A stretch of 64,000 nucleotides of DNA, from positions 26,557 through 90,556 of the forward strand of contig CAYXRN010000001.1 in assembly GCA_964467635.1 (NCBI GenBank), read 5' to 3'. The first letter of the stretch is position 1, and each line of letters begins with the position of its first letter. This document shows positions 16,221-25,495 of this stretch, in pieces. Both the position numbers and the translations under genes were made by a program. A model generated the notes under the pieces. It saw only the letters and a program-made list of their open reading frames with translations. It was not told the origin of the DNA and did not search any database. This DNA comes from FW021-bin31 sp964467635 (GTDB taxonomy: Bacteria; Bacteroidota; Bacteroidia; Chitinophagales; Chitinophagaceae).

Positions 16221-17915
16221 ATGGAATTATCTGATAAAAAAAGCATTCAACAACTGGTGTTAAGTATGGCTGCCCTCGGGCTAAGGCACATCGTGATTTC
16301 ACCCGGCTCCCGCAATGCTCCCCTTATTATTTCTTTCCATCGACATCCGGAGATACATTGCTTTAGCATCCGGGACGAGCGGACTGCCGGATTTTATGCA
16401 TTGGGCAAAGCCTTGGAACTTAACGAACCGGTCGCGCTCCTTTGTACGAGCGGCTCGGCGGCTTTAAATTATGCGCCGGCAATTTCAGAGGCTTACTATC
16501 AGCGTATCCCGTTGATTGTTATCACGGCTGACAGGCCTTCGGAATGGATCGATCAGGGGGATGGGCAGACGCTTCGACAAACAGCGGTATACCACCAGTA
16601 TATACGGAAAAGTTATGTATTGGAAGGAGATGCTGAAAAAGAGGATACCCGCTGGTACAACAGGCGTTGTATTAGCGAAGGTTTCATCATAGCCACCAAA
16701 ACCAACCCAGGCCCGGTACATTTTAATGTCCACTTGGGAGAGCCTTTGTACGGGACTGAAAAAGTAGAATTAGCATTGCCTCGTGTTTTTAGCGCAGTCA
16801 CGATAGAAAATAGGTTAGCACAGGCGGAAGTAAAAAGATTGCAGTTCGATTTTTCCCGCTCGAAAAAAGTGATGATCCTGGTAGGACAACAACGGGCGGC
16901 CCAATCTTTAAATACCTTGCTAACTAAGCTTGCTGCAGCCAATAACAATACCATTGTCTTGTGTGAGTCAACCTCAAACCTGAACAGCCAGGACTTTATT
17001 GAGCATATTGACCGGTGTATCGTTTCAATGGATGATGAAGAACTCCCGGATTTTATGCCAGATCTGCTGATTACGATAGGCGGTGCTGTGGTGTCCAAAA
17101 AAATAAAGGCATCGCTCCGCAAGTATGCTCCGGCGCAACATTGGAATGTAAGTCCCTATGATGCCTGTATGGATACCTATAAAGCGTTAACCAAAGCTAT
17201 TCCATTAAAAGCAGATGCTTTTTTTAAACAATTGCTGGAAGCATTTCCCGCATCCGTGCATTCGGAGTATAAAAACCGCTGGCAAAACAGGGCAAAGCTG
17301 CTGGAGGAAAGGCACCAACGTTTTGTTGACACGGCGTTATTTAGTGATTTTTTGGTTTTTTCTCAAATTTTTTCCAGATTACCGGAAAATACATTTTTGC
17401 ACCTGGGTAACAGCACCCCTATTCGTTATGGTCAGCTTTATAAGAACCTGGCCAAAACCACTCATTGCAACAGAGGCGTTAGTGGAATCGACGGCTGTAC
17501 AAGTACAGCAATTGGAGCTGCAAGTTGCCATCCCGATCAAAAGTATGTTTTGATTACGGGGGATGTCGGCTTTTTTTATGACAGAAATGCTTTTTGGAAC
17601 GAACATATCCCCGAGAATATAAATATAATTGTGATCAATAATTCCGGAGGGAGTATATTCCGGATTATCGACGGTCCTTCAAAGACAAAAGAACTGGAAG
17701 AATACTTTGAAACAAAACACCATTATTCTGCAAAAGAATTAGTGGCAGTTTCCGACTGGGAATACCTTCAGGCAAACGATGAAAGGACGTTAATGGTAGC
17801 CTTGCATGACTTTTTTAAGCCGGAAACTCAAAAAACGGTTCTGGAAGTGTTTACACCGAATGAAAGGAATGCGCAGGTCTTAGCTTCGTATTTCGACTAT
17901 TTAAAACTCAATTAA
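16221..17915 (+). CDS. menD: SEPHCHC synthase (2-succinyl-5-enolpyruvyl-6-hydroxy-3-cyclohexene-1-carboxylate synthase)
   Basis: A 564-residue thiamine-diphosphate enzyme joining isochorismate and 2-oxoglutarate-derived succinyl semialdehyde. It shows SPGSRNAPL, DERTAGFYALG with the glutamate region, CTSGSAALNYAPA, GDGQTLRQ, and the TPP-binding GDVGFFYDRNA to NNSGGSIF segment near residues 450-480. Length is normal. It is tightly packed after menF and 22 bp before menA. The usual Bacteroidota neighbour menB is missing from this gap. Confidence 0.95.
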   Translation: MELSDKKSIQQLVLSMAALGLRHIVISPGSRNAPLIISFHRHPEIHCFSIRDERTAGFYALGKALELNEPVALLCTSGSAALNYAPAISEAYYQRIPLIVITADRPSEWIDQGDGQTLRQTAVYHQYIRKSYVLEGDAEKEDTRWYNRRCISEGFIIATKTNPGPVHFNVHLGEPLYGTEKVELALPRVFSAVTIENRLAQAEVKRLQFDFSRSKKVMILVGQQRAAQSLNTLLTKLAAANNNTIVLCESTSNLNSQDFIEHIDRCIVSMDDEELPDFMPDLLITIGGAVVSKKIKASLRKYAPAQHWNVSPYDACMDTYKALTKAIPLKADAFFKQLLEAFPASVHSEYKNRWQNRAKLLEERHQRFVDTALFSDFLVFSQIFSRLPENTFLHLGNSTPIRYGQLYKNLAKTTHCNRGVSGIDGCTSTAIGAASCHPDQKYVLITGDVGFFYDRNAFWNEHIPENINIIVINNSGGSIFRIIDGPSKTKELEEYFETKHHYSAKELVAVSDWEYLQANDERTLMVALHDFFKPETQKTVLEVFTPNERNAQVLASYFDYLKLN

Positions 17916-17937
17916 AATTTCTATAGCCATTGAACAA

Positions 17938-18840
17938 ATGCAAAAGATCGGATATTGGATCAAATCATTTCGTCTTCGAACTTTACCCCTGGCCTTGTCC
18001 AGCGTGATCCTGGGAAGCTTGTTGGCTTATAATAAAGGGTTTTTCAAGCCTGCTGTGCTGGTGGGCGCGGTACTTACCACGTTATTTCTCCAGATACTAA
18101 GTAACCTCGCCAACGATTATGGCGACACTGTACATGGCGTGGATAATCAAGAACGAAAAGGTCCCAAACGCAGTTTGCAAAGCGGAGAGATTACTTTAAA
18201 GGAAATGAAATGGGGAATTGTTGTCTTTGCTATTTTATCGCTTTGTTCCGGTATCTGGCTCTTGGTCAAGGGTTTGGAAGGGCTAATGACCCCTTCTTTT
18301 TTTATATTGCTTGCGCTGGGCCTGGTGGCTATAGCGGCGGCCTTGAAGTATACGATCGGGAAGAAACCTTATGGATATATGGGCTTAGGCGATATCGCTG
18401 TTTTTACTTTCTTCGGTCTGACAGGTGTTATGGGAACTTACTTTCTGCAAAGTCAACAAGTTACTTTAGCTGAATGCTTGCCTGCTGTTTCTATTGGTTT
18501 GCTGAGTACCGGTGTTCTAAATCTCAATAATCTGCGCGACATGGAGAACGACCGGGCCAGCGGGAAAAAAACTATCGTTGTCCTATTAGGCGCTAAAAAA
18601 GGAAAGGTTTATCACGCGCTATTGATCAGCATAGCCCTGATCAGTGCGCTTTTTTATACTTTCATGAATGATTATCAGCCTTCCCAACTGATTTATTTTA
18701 TCACCTTTCCTTTGTTTATCCGAAATGCCATTGTGGTTTTCAAATGCAGAGATCTTTCTACCTTAGATCCAGAGTTAAAAAAATTGGCCATTGCTACGTT
18801 GTTGTTCTCTCTTACTTTCGGATTTGGTTTAATTATTTAA
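17938..18840 (+). CDS. menA: 1,4-dihydroxy-2-naphthoate polyprenyltransferase
   Basis: A 300-residue UbiA-family membrane enzyme attaching a polyprenyl chain to dihydroxynaphthoate. It has about eight to nine membrane helices. The first Asp-rich motif is NLANDYGDTVHGVDN near residues 57-71; the second is NNLRDMENDRASGKK near 198-212. Both bind Mg-prenyl diphosphate. The prenyl donor would come from the isoprenoid pathway encoded at the left end of the window. Translation starts at ATG 17938 and the gene ends 1 bp before menC. Confidence 0.93.
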   Translation: MQKIGYWIKSFRLRTLPLALSSVILGSLLAYNKGFFKPAVLVGAVLTTLFLQILSNLANDYGDTVHGVDNQERKGPKRSLQSGEITLKEMKWGIVVFAILSLCSGIWLLVKGLEGLMTPSFFILLALGLVAIAAALKYTIGKKPYGYMGLGDIAVFTFFGLTGVMGTYFLQSQQVTLAECLPAVSIGLLSTGVLNLNNLRDMENDRASGKKTIVVLLGAKKGKVYHALLISIALISALFYTFMNDYQPSQLIYFITFPLFIRNAIVVFKCRDLSTLDPELKKLAIATLLFSLTFGFGLII

Positions 18841-18841
18841 C

Positions 18842-19897
18842 ATGTTGCAATGTGATTTTCAAAAATATGTTTTAAAATTTCGTAAGCCTGGGGGCACGTC
18901 CCGAGGAGTATTACGGGAAAAAGAAACTTGGATCATCTCCCTTTTCGAGCAAGGACAAAAAGAGAAAGTGGCTTATGGAGAATGCGGTCTCTTCAGAGGA
19001 CTGAGCGCTGAAGATCACGCGGAATACGAAGAAAAATTAGCTCAGGTTTGCAAGGAATTGCCTGTTAAAAAGGAAGCCGTGCTTAAGGAACTTGTGGAAT
19101 GGCCTTCCATATACTTTGGCGTAGAAATGCTCTTGAAAGACTGGAATAATAAATCCAAACGCATTTTGTTTAAAAGCCCGTTTACTGAAGGACAGAAAGG
19201 TATGGCCATTAACGGGCTGGTATGGATGGGATCTCAGGCATTCATGTTGGATCAGGTTGAAGAAAAGTTAAAGGAGGGGTTTAATTGCCTTAAATTGAAA
19301 ATTGGTGCAATTGATTTTGAAAGTGAGTTGGAAATACTAAGCTTAATCAGGAAACGATTTAGCGCCGAAGAAATAGAGTTACGCGTTGATGCCAATGGCG
19401 CTTTTGCGTTTAATAAAGCTTTGGAAAAGTTAAAACGCCTGTCCGAGTATGATCTGCATTCCATTGAGCAGCCCATAGGGGCAGGACAGGTTCACGAAAT
19501 GGCGGAGCTTGTAGCGAAAAGCCCGATACCGATCGCCTTGGATGAAGAACTTATAGGGATTAATAAGCCGGAAAGCAAACGGCGGCTACTTGAAATAATC
19601 CGCCCGGATTACATTATTTTGAAGCCTACGCTGGTGGGTGGTTTTGCAGGCAGCCTGCAATGGATTCAATATATAGAAGAACAGGGTGGCGGGTGGTGGA
19701 TCACTTCCGCCCTGGAAAGTAATATAGGATTGAATGCGCTTGCGCAATTTACCTATACCTTGAATAATTCTCTGCCGCAGGGGCTGGGGACGGGGCAATT
19801 GTATACCAATAATTTCAGTTCTCCTTTGATGGTGCAAAATGGAAGGTTATTTTATAGAAAGGAAAAGGAGTGGGATATGAACCTCTTGAAGCAATGA
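18842..19897 (+). CDS. menC: o-succinylbenzoate synthase
   Basis: A 351-residue enolase-superfamily dehydratase that makes o-succinylbenzoate from SHCHC. The catalytic lysine motif is CLKLKIG; metal ligands sit in VDANGAF, SIEQPIG and ALDEEL; a second lysine is in IILKPTLVGG. All key acidic residues are visible. The C-terminal end overlaps menE by 28 bp, which implies translational coupling. The enzyme belongs to the MenC branch rather than to dipeptide epimerases, because it sits in a men operon. Confidence 0.92.
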   Translation: MLQCDFQKYVLKFRKPGGTSRGVLREKETWIISLFEQGQKEKVAYGECGLFRGLSAEDHAEYEEKLAQVCKELPVKKEAVLKELVEWPSIYFGVEMLLKDWNNKSKRILFKSPFTEGQKGMAINGLVWMGSQAFMLDQVEEKLKEGFNCLKLKIGAIDFESELEILSLIRKRFSAEEIELRVDANGAFAFNKALEKLKRLSEYDLHSIEQPIGAGQVHEMAELVAKSPIPIALDEELIGINKPESKRRLLEIIRPDYIILKPTLVGGFAGSLQWIQYIEEQGGGWWITSALESNIGLNALAQFTYTLNNSLPQGLGTGQLYTNNFSSPLMVQNGRLFYRKEKEWDMNLLKQ

Positions 19898-20976
19898 AAG
19901 CATTTGTAGATTATAGGAACTTAACGTTAAATGGGGTTACTTTAGCAGGAAGCGAAATAATTACCTTTTGTGAAAATCAAGGCCCGGGGGTTTTCCATGA
20001 TGTGGCTCACTTTATTAAAGAATGGTTCCAACCTGAACCTCGCATAAAAGTGAGAACCAGTGGGTCAACAGGAAAACCTAAAACCCTTTGGGTGGAAAAG
20101 GACAAAATGCTAAAAAGCGCGTCGAGAACCGCCCGGTATTTTGATTTTCGAGCCGGTCAAACCGCTTTACTTTGCCTGCCGGTAAACTATATAGCAGGCA
20201 AGATGATGATTGTCCGAGCACTTTTTAGTCAATTGAATTTATTATGCATCGATCCGGCGGTTGATCCTCTGGCGGTTTTGCCTTCGGAAGTGACGATAGA
20301 TTTTGCTGCCATGATACCTATGCAGTTGCAACAAGTAAAAGATCGTCCTGCTTTATCTAAGATAAAAAACATATTGCTCGGCGGTGGGCCGGTGAGTACT
20401 GATCTGGAAAAAGCCGTTGGAAATCTGCCGACCCAAGTTTTTCATGGATATGGAATGACAGAAACGCTTAGTCACATCGCAATCAGAAAACTCGGTAGTC
20501 ACGCGCTTGCAGCAGAATATCATGTATTGAATGGAATTAGCATAACCCAGGATAGCCGGAGTTGCCTGGTGATTATGGCTCCCGATCTGCCGGACACCCC
20601 GGTAAGAACCAATGATGTTGTAACGTTAACGGGAGAAAACAAATTCATTTGGAAAGGACGCTTTGATAATGTGGTTAATAGCGGTGGAATAAAGTTGCAG
20701 CCTGAAGAATTGGAGAAAAAATTGCAGCCGCTATTGCATAGTCGCTTTTTTCTTGCCGGAATAAAGGACGATGTTTTTGGGGAAAAACTGGTTCTTATTT
20801 TGGAAGACAGCCCTTGGCGTGAGGGCGAAATCAAGAAGTTAAAAAGCGACATGACAAATTTGTTGGATAAATATGAACTTCCTAAAGCTATTTATTTTGC
20901 TCCTGTATTTAAGGAAACCTCAAATGGGAAAATAAATCGTTCAGCAACGGTCAAGAGCCTAGGAAGTTTTGAATAA
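19870..20976 (+). CDS. menE: o-succinylbenzoate-CoA ligase (short form)
   Basis: A 368-residue AMP-forming ligase. It has the phosphate loop RTSGSTGKPKTLW, LGGGPVSTDL, HGYGMTETLSHIAI (adenylate-binding), the hinge WKGRFDNVVNSGGIKL, and a C-terminal lysine region SNGKINRSATVK. It is shorter than the roughly 450-500-residue enzymes of other phyla because the N-terminal subdomain is reduced, which is usual for Bacteroidota MenE. It ends the men operon and is followed by a strong bidirectional terminator hairpin. menB and menH must be elsewhere. Confidence 0.9.
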   Translation: MGYEPLEAMKAFVDYRNLTLNGVTLAGSEIITFCENQGPGVFHDVAHFIKEWFQPEPRIKVRTSGSTGKPKTLWVEKDKMLKSASRTARYFDFRAGQTALLCLPVNYIAGKMMIVRALFSQLNLLCIDPAVDPLAVLPSEVTIDFAAMIPMQLQQVKDRPALSKIKNILLGGGPVSTDLEKAVGNLPTQVFHGYGMTETLSHIAIRKLGSHALAAEYHVLNGISITQDSRSCLVIMAPDLPDTPVRTNDVVTLTGENKFIWKGRFDNVVNSGGIKLQPEELEKKLQPLLHSRFFLAGIKDDVFGEKLVLILEDSPWREGEIKKLKSDMTNLLDKYELPKAIYFAPVFKETSNGKINRSATVKSLGSFE

Positions 20977-21024
20977 TCCGGACAGGATAAGAACCGATGT
21001 ACAAATATCGCGGAAACACACTAA

Positions 21025-21058
21025 AACCCTCCCAGCGGCAAAGCCGCCGAAGAGGGTT
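21025..21058. terminator. Bidirectional terminator between menE and the ComA-like gene
   Basis: AACCCTC (21025-21031) pairs with GAGGGTT (21052-21058), with an inner stem GCGGC (21035-21039) and GCCGC (21043-21047). It sits between convergent genes whose ends are 86 bp apart. The right side continues into CGTTTC, only weakly T-rich. Confidence 0.7.
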
Positions 21059-21062
21059 CGTT

Positions 21063-21905
21063 TCATTTATAGGTTACAATTCTGCCCCAGACATCATTGG
21101 TTCCCCAGATTCCCTGGCGGGTGCATTCCAGTTGTACGATCTGGCTGTGATCGACAAACAAATTAGCCTCTGGACCATAGTTCTTAATGTACCATTTAAA
21201 CACTTGGGGATCGGAAGCCTCAAACATGACGTTTTCCAGGCCGAGTCCATTGATGAATCTGGCGGGAACATCCACGCGCCATGGGTTGGCATTTTCTGTG
21301 ACTCCTTCTGATTCCATCATGATAAGGTAGGCACCAGCATCCAAGAATTGTTTCCCCTGCCTGATGGCATAATCCACATCCTGGGTACCTTCTTGTCTTA
21401 ACTCTCCCGCCGTCGTATCGCCGCCGGCGCCAAACTGAATGCCGATTTCCGGTTTAGCTTTTAACCCCGCTTTTTGTACTTCTTCAATTACCCTTTGCCA
21501 GTCGGCCGTAGGGATAGAAATGAATCCGGTAGAAATTTCAATAATGTCAAATCCCATTGCTTTACATTCATTGATGTATTTTTTTACCGCTTCCTTTCCT
21601 TTGGTCAATACATATTCCATAAAGCCCCCGGTGGAGACCAGCACGCCATATTGATGTGCCAGGTCATTCATTTCTTTGATCTTTTTGGGATTCATAAAGG
21701 TGAATGAGCCTCCCGCAAATTTGATGCTATCTACATAATTACCGGTCATCTCTAAAATATCCTTGAAATAACTGATTCCAAAGTTGGAATAGTAAGCCGC
21801 TCTTATTTCTGTCATGCCGATCTTACGGGGCTTGGCAGGGCGATCATTGCGCTGTAGCCATTCAAAAGCTACAGGGTTTTTTGTGAAATTTTTGTAGTCT
21901 ATCAT
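21063..21905 (-). CDS. Phosphosulfolactate synthase-like (ComA family)
   Basis: A 280-residue TIM-barrel protein of the ComA family, whose founding member adds sulfite to phosphoenolpyruvate to make (2R)-phospho-3-sulfolactate in coenzyme M synthesis. Matching segments include IKFAGGSF, STGGFMEYVL, IEISTGFISI, KPEIGIQFGAG, IMMESEGVTEN and the C-terminal FVDHSQIVQLE. Methanogenesis is not expected here, so the product may feed sulfolactate or sulfonolipid metabolism, by inference. It is paired (22 bp) with an MmgE/PrpD gene and lies next to a LysR gene, suggesting a small regulated catabolic or biosynthetic unit. Confidence 0.8.
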   Translation of the reverse strand: MIDYKNFTKNPVAFEWLQRNDRPAKPRKIGMTEIRAAYYSNFGISYFKDILEMTGNYVDSIKFAGGSFTFMNPKKIKEMNDLAHQYGVLVSTGGFMEYVLTKGKEAVKKYINECKAMGFDIIEISTGFISIPTADWQRVIEEVQKAGLKAKPEIGIQFGAGGDTTAGELRQEGTQDVDYAIRQGKQFLDAGAYLIMMESEGVTENANPWRVDVPARFINGLGLENVMFEASDPQVFKWYIKNYGPEANLFVDHSQIVQLECTRQGIWGTNDVWGRIVTYK

Positions 21906-21927
21906 GATTTTAATTTTAAAAGATGAA

Positions 21928-23292
21928 TTAATAAAGCGGACCGGCTAAAGCTTCCATTAGCTCTTTAACCGAATAATTTTCCAGATCTCTCACAATGCCG
22001 ATGATATTTTGGCGAGTCTCTTTACTGGTGAATGGCTCCGACAGGTGATTAAATTTACGTATGATCGTTTCCCAGGAAGCCGGACGGGTATAAAAACCTT
22101 CGTAATCTTTTTTTTGAATATGAAGCTCTCTGCCATCTTTTAAGAAGATGGTTATGTCGCAAGCCATTTCGAGGGGGAAACGATCTGAATATGCTTGCTT
22201 CTCATTTACCTGGACTTTCTGCAGCAACAGCTGCACATCTTCTTTTATAATGCGCTCCTGCAAATATTGTTCAGGTGTTACCTTTCCATCCAGAATCAGC
22301 ACGGCTATCATGTAGGGAAGACTATGATCTGCTTCTTCTTTTTTGTGAATGCTTTTCTTTCCGCCTTCCTCTCCTCCACCAATGATATTATAAGCCACGT
22401 CAAAGGTCTGAAGCACTATTTTTTCAATTTCCTCTGGTCTGAAGTCATACTTGTCGGTTAATTCTTCTATGCCTTCCAGGGTTGATTGAGAATGAATTTC
22501 TGCATTATATTTTTTAACAATGGTTTTTGTCACGCTTTCCAGGTCTTCTTGGGCCCAATCTATTTTGAAGTCTCCCACAATGGCTTCTTTAAATCCTTTA
22601 TTTCCTTCAAACACTTCTTCTGGTCCGGTTATCCCACGCATGGAAAGAAAGGCGGAGTGCGTGGACGTCCAGCCTGTGGAGGGAAACGCCAGCCCTTTCC
22701 AATGGGACAAATTGCCGGTACGGGTAACGCGGAGCGCGTTGTAAGCAGTGCCGGCAATGGCCATGGCATGGGCTATCTGATCTTCTTTTAGTCCCAGTGC
22801 ATAAGCAGCACCTGCTGCGGCTCCATAGGCTCCTTGTACGGTATGGTCAAAACCTTTATCGCGTACGGGCGCTACATCACTTAACCGGCATTGAACCTGA
22901 TAGGCAATAGCTAATGCGGTGAGAAAGTCCTTTCCGTTTTTACCGGCATATTCTGTGGTTGCCATAATACTTCCAATGTTGTCGGAGGGATGGCAAGTTT
23001 CGTTTTTGGCCAGATAACTGTCATTATAGTCGAGATAACGAATTAAGGCTGAATTATAAAAAGCGGCTCTGTCCGGGGCGGTTTTTCCGTTCCCGATAAG
23101 GCTGCTTAAGGGATTTCCTCCGAAGTCGTGGATCTGTTCCCGGATCATGACAATCGGCGTACCTTTTAAAGCGCCTATGGCGCAACCCAGGGCATCCAAT
23201 AGCCGCAACTTGAGCTCTTTTGCCGCTTCTTTAGATAGGTCACTGTAATGGCGATTGTGGATGAATCGTGCCATATGTTGTACTTCAGTCAT
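21928..23292 (-). CDS. MmgE/PrpD-family dehydratase or epimerase
   Basis: A 454-residue protein of the MmgE/PrpD fold, which includes 2-methylcitrate dehydratase and iminodisuccinate epimerase. Matching segments are LLDALGCAIGAL, YNDSYL followed by CHPSDNIG, GAYGAAAGAAYALGL, and HWKGLAFPSTGWTSTHSAF. The start at 23292 (MTEVQHMARF) is chosen because a TACCTTTG box at 23343-23350 puts the transcript start near 23336, ruling out a start at 23394. No citrate-cycle partner (prpB, prpC) is nearby, so a methylcitrate role is not supported. Its partner is the ComA-like gene directly downstream. Confidence 0.82.
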   Translation of the reverse strand: MTEVQHMARFIHNRHYSDLSKEAAKELKLRLLDALGCAIGALKGTPIVMIREQIHDFGGNPLSSLIGNGKTAPDRAAFYNSALIRYLDYNDSYLAKNETCHPSDNIGSIMATTEYAGKNGKDFLTALAIAYQVQCRLSDVAPVRDKGFDHTVQGAYGAAAGAAYALGLKEDQIAHAMAIAGTAYNALRVTRTGNLSHWKGLAFPSTGWTSTHSAFLSMRGITGPEEVFEGNKGFKEAIVGDFKIDWAQEDLESVTKTIVKKYNAEIHSQSTLEGIEELTDKYDFRPEEIEKIVLQTFDVAYNIIGGGEEGGKKSIHKKEEADHSLPYMIAVLILDGKVTPEQYLQERIIKEDVQLLLQKVQVNEKQAYSDRFPLEMACDITIFLKDGRELHIQKKDYEGFYTRPASWETIIRKFNHLSEPFTSKETRQNIIGIVRDLENYSVKELMEALAGPLY

Positions 23293-23342
23293 GGCTTTTA
23301 TTTTTTTGATGAATAAATGAACTTCTTTTATTTTTTGTATAG

Positions 23343-23350
23343 CAAAGGTA
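23343..23350 (-). promoter_or_regulatory. -7 box for the PrpD/ComA-like pair
   Basis: On the minus strand it reads TACCTTTG, an exact TAnnTTTG match 51 bp before the chosen start at 23292. Confidence 0.55.
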
Positions 23351-23452
23351 TCCCTGTCCCGGTCATTTGTCAATGGGGCAAAGGCGATTAGCATTATGGG
23401 TAAAAGCGATTGGAGGCAAGTAGGCCGGATGATCGGAAAGGCGAGTGTCCGA

Positions 23453-24364
23453 CTATCGCCCGGCGTTTTTCAAAGGAAGGTTATTTAAGATTTCTTTTTT
23501 GATCACCTTGGTAATCCTGTTTTTTTCAAAACCTCTCGGCGTGACCAGAATGATGGTTCTGCTGACTTCGGGGTTGGTAATAGGTTTTACCATTTTTATT
23601 CTTCTTTCGCCCATATACAGGCAAGCTAGTTCTGGCAACAGGGTTAAACCACCGTTGCGGTCTATGATTTTGCGGATGGTTTCCAGGGATCCGCTTTGGT
23701 AATTGATGTTATTTATTTTATTGAGCAGGGGATGCCGGGCGGCTTCTCGTTTGTTGGATAAAAAATAATCTCTGAATTCCTTATGTAGAATAAGGTCCTC
23801 TATAGGGATGTCTGCCCATTGGATTTTTTCACGAGAAGCCAGGGGGTGCCGCAGGTTCATATACAGCACAAACTTTTCTTCAAAAATGGGATCTTCATAG
23901 AAGCCTTCTTTTCCAAACGGGGCGAGGGTGACCGCGCCATCCAAATGCCCGTTTTCAAAAAAAGTGATCATCTCTTTTTCGCTGAGCTCCTCTAGCTGAA
24001 TATGCAGCTCGGGGTATTTCTTAGAAAGCGGCGATATGAAGAGCGGAAGCAGATAGGGTGCCACCATAGGCAGAATACCCAGTCGGAAATTGCCCTCCGG
24101 ACGGTTATTCATTTTTCCGGCAATTCCAATAAATACTTTCTGTGCTTCCAGTATTATTCTGGCCTGATCAATAAGGTCAGCGCCTTTCATTGTTGGTGTG
24201 ACTGGGATGCGCGACCTGTCGAATATCATGATGCCGAATTCTTTTTCCAGCCGTTGGATTTCTTTACTTAGCGTAGATTGCGCAATTTCACATTCATCGG
24301 CTGCGCGACTAAAATTCCGATGACGCTCTACGGCAACAATATATTTTAACTGGTTAAAATTCAT
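23453..24364 (-). CDS. LysR-family transcriptional regulator
   Basis: A 303-residue regulator. The N-terminal winged helix-turn-helix reads MNFNQLKYIVAVERHRNFS, then AADECEIAQSTLSKEIQRLE, the usual LysR pattern of an A-x-x-L-x-x-S-x-x-S type recognition helix. The C-terminal substrate-binding domain contains LGILPMVAPYLLP and is OxyR-like in parts, but no redox cysteine pair is obvious. The start is the ATG at 24364; residues further upstream do not fit. It lies upstream of the PrpD/ComA-like pair on the same strand and divergent to lplA, so it may control either. Confidence 0.9.
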   Translation of the reverse strand: MNFNQLKYIVAVERHRNFSRAADECEIAQSTLSKEIQRLEKEFGIMIFDRSRIPVTPTMKGADLIDQARIILEAQKVFIGIAGKMNNRPEGNFRLGILPMVAPYLLPLFISPLSKKYPELHIQLEELSEKEMITFFENGHLDGAVTLAPFGKEGFYEDPIFEEKFVLYMNLRHPLASREKIQWADIPIEDLILHKEFRDYFLSNKREAARHPLLNKINNINYQSGSLETIRKIIDRNGGLTLLPELACLYMGERRIKMVKPITNPEVSRTIILVTPRGFEKNRITKVIKKEILNNLPLKNAGR

Positions 24365-24452
24365 CGTCGGTTCACTGAGTTCTGTAAAGATAAGAAGTAT
24401 CGTCAATTTCTGAAAGATGCAGGGTAGGTTCGATTTAGATCTCAATTTTAGT

Positions 24453-24460
24453 TACTTTTG
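24453..24460 (+). promoter_or_regulatory. -7 box for lipoate-protein ligase
   Basis: TACTTTTG matches TAnnTTTG, 42 bp before the lplA start, which also has the strong ribosome site GAAGGAGG at 24488-24495. Confidence 0.55.
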
Positions 24461-24502
24461 ATTCAACTTTGAATAATTTGATAATTGAAGGAGGCGTAAT
24501 CG

Positions 24503-25483
24503 ATGTTATGTATTTATCATGAGTCCACCGACCCTTACTTTAATGTGGCGACCGATGAGTATATTTTAAAACATATTGATGAGGACTGTTTTATGTTATG
24601 GCGAAACGACAATGCGATTATTGTCGGAAAATATCAAAATACTTTATCGGAGATTAATTACGATTATGTAAAGGCGAACCATATTGCTGTCGTCAGAAGG
24701 CTGTCCGGTGGTGGAGCTGTCTATCATGACTTGGGCAACCTCAATTTTTCCTTCACGAAAGCCGGGAAAAACAGCAACCTTTCCGATTTTGAAAAATTCA
24801 CGCGTCCCATCGTAGATGTTTTACGTCAATTAGGGGCCAATGCGCGGTTTGAAGGTAAAAATGACCTGATGATCGATGGTATGAAAATAGCGGGCAACGC
24901 CGAGCATATCTATAAAAATAAGATCTTGCACCACGGCTGCCTGTTATTTTCTTCAGAAATGAGAAATGTAAGCGAAGCCTTACAGATCAATCCTGTCAAA
25001 TACATTGACAAGGCGGTTAAATCCGTACCCAAAAGGGTAACAAATATTTCTGATCATTTAAAGACACGCCTAACAATAACCCAGTTTACTCAAAAACTCA
25101 TGGCACATGTCATCTCGATTTATCCGAACTGTCGGCCGTACACTTTTACGGCCGAAGACCTTAGAGAGATAAAAAAACTCAGAGATGAAAAATATGCCAC
25201 CCGCGAATGGAATTACGGTAAATCGCCGAATTATAATTTTAAAAAGGCGATAAGGACGAAAGGCGGACTGCTCGAAATGAACCTGGATGTAAAAAAAGGA
25301 GTTATTGCGCAGGCCAAGATTTTCGGTGATTTCTTTTCCGAAAAGGGAATTATTGAAATTGAAGAGGCACTAGTGGATACCGCACATGAAGAAAAAGCGA
25401 TCAGAGCAGTTTTATCGGACTTTCCTATTGAAAAGCATTTTCGTGACATTACGGTCGATGACCTGATCACCGCTGTTTTTTGA
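24503..25483 (+). CDS. lplA: Lipoate-protein ligase A
   Basis: A 326-residue ligase that activates lipoate with ATP and transfers it to lipoyl domains of 2-oxoacid dehydrogenases or glycine cleavage H protein. It shows the LplA core: LWRNDNAIIVGKYQN, VVRRLSGGGAVYHDLGNLN (the RRxSGGGAVYHD motif), KNDLMIDGMKIAGNA with the catalytic lysine region, and HHGCLLFSS. The C-terminal accessory domain after about residue 240 is present, as in bacterial LplA that performs both half reactions. The start at 24503 has a GAAGGAGG site 8 bp upstream. Confidence 0.93.
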   Translation: MLCIYHESTDPYFNVATDEYILKHIDEDCFMLWRNDNAIIVGKYQNTLSEINYDYVKANHIAVVRRLSGGGAVYHDLGNLNFSFTKAGKNSNLSDFEKFTRPIVDVLRQLGANARFEGKNDLMIDGMKIAGNAEHIYKNKILHHGCLLFSSEMRNVSEALQINPVKYIDKAVKSVPKRVTNISDHLKTRLTITQFTQKLMAHVISIYPNCRPYTFTAEDLREIKKLRDEKYATREWNYGKSPNYNFKKAIRTKGGLLEMNLDVKKGVIAQAKIFGDFFSEKGIIEIEEALVDTAHEEKAIRAVLSDFPIEKHFRDITVDDLITAVF

Positions 25484-25495
25484 TGTACATGGGGG

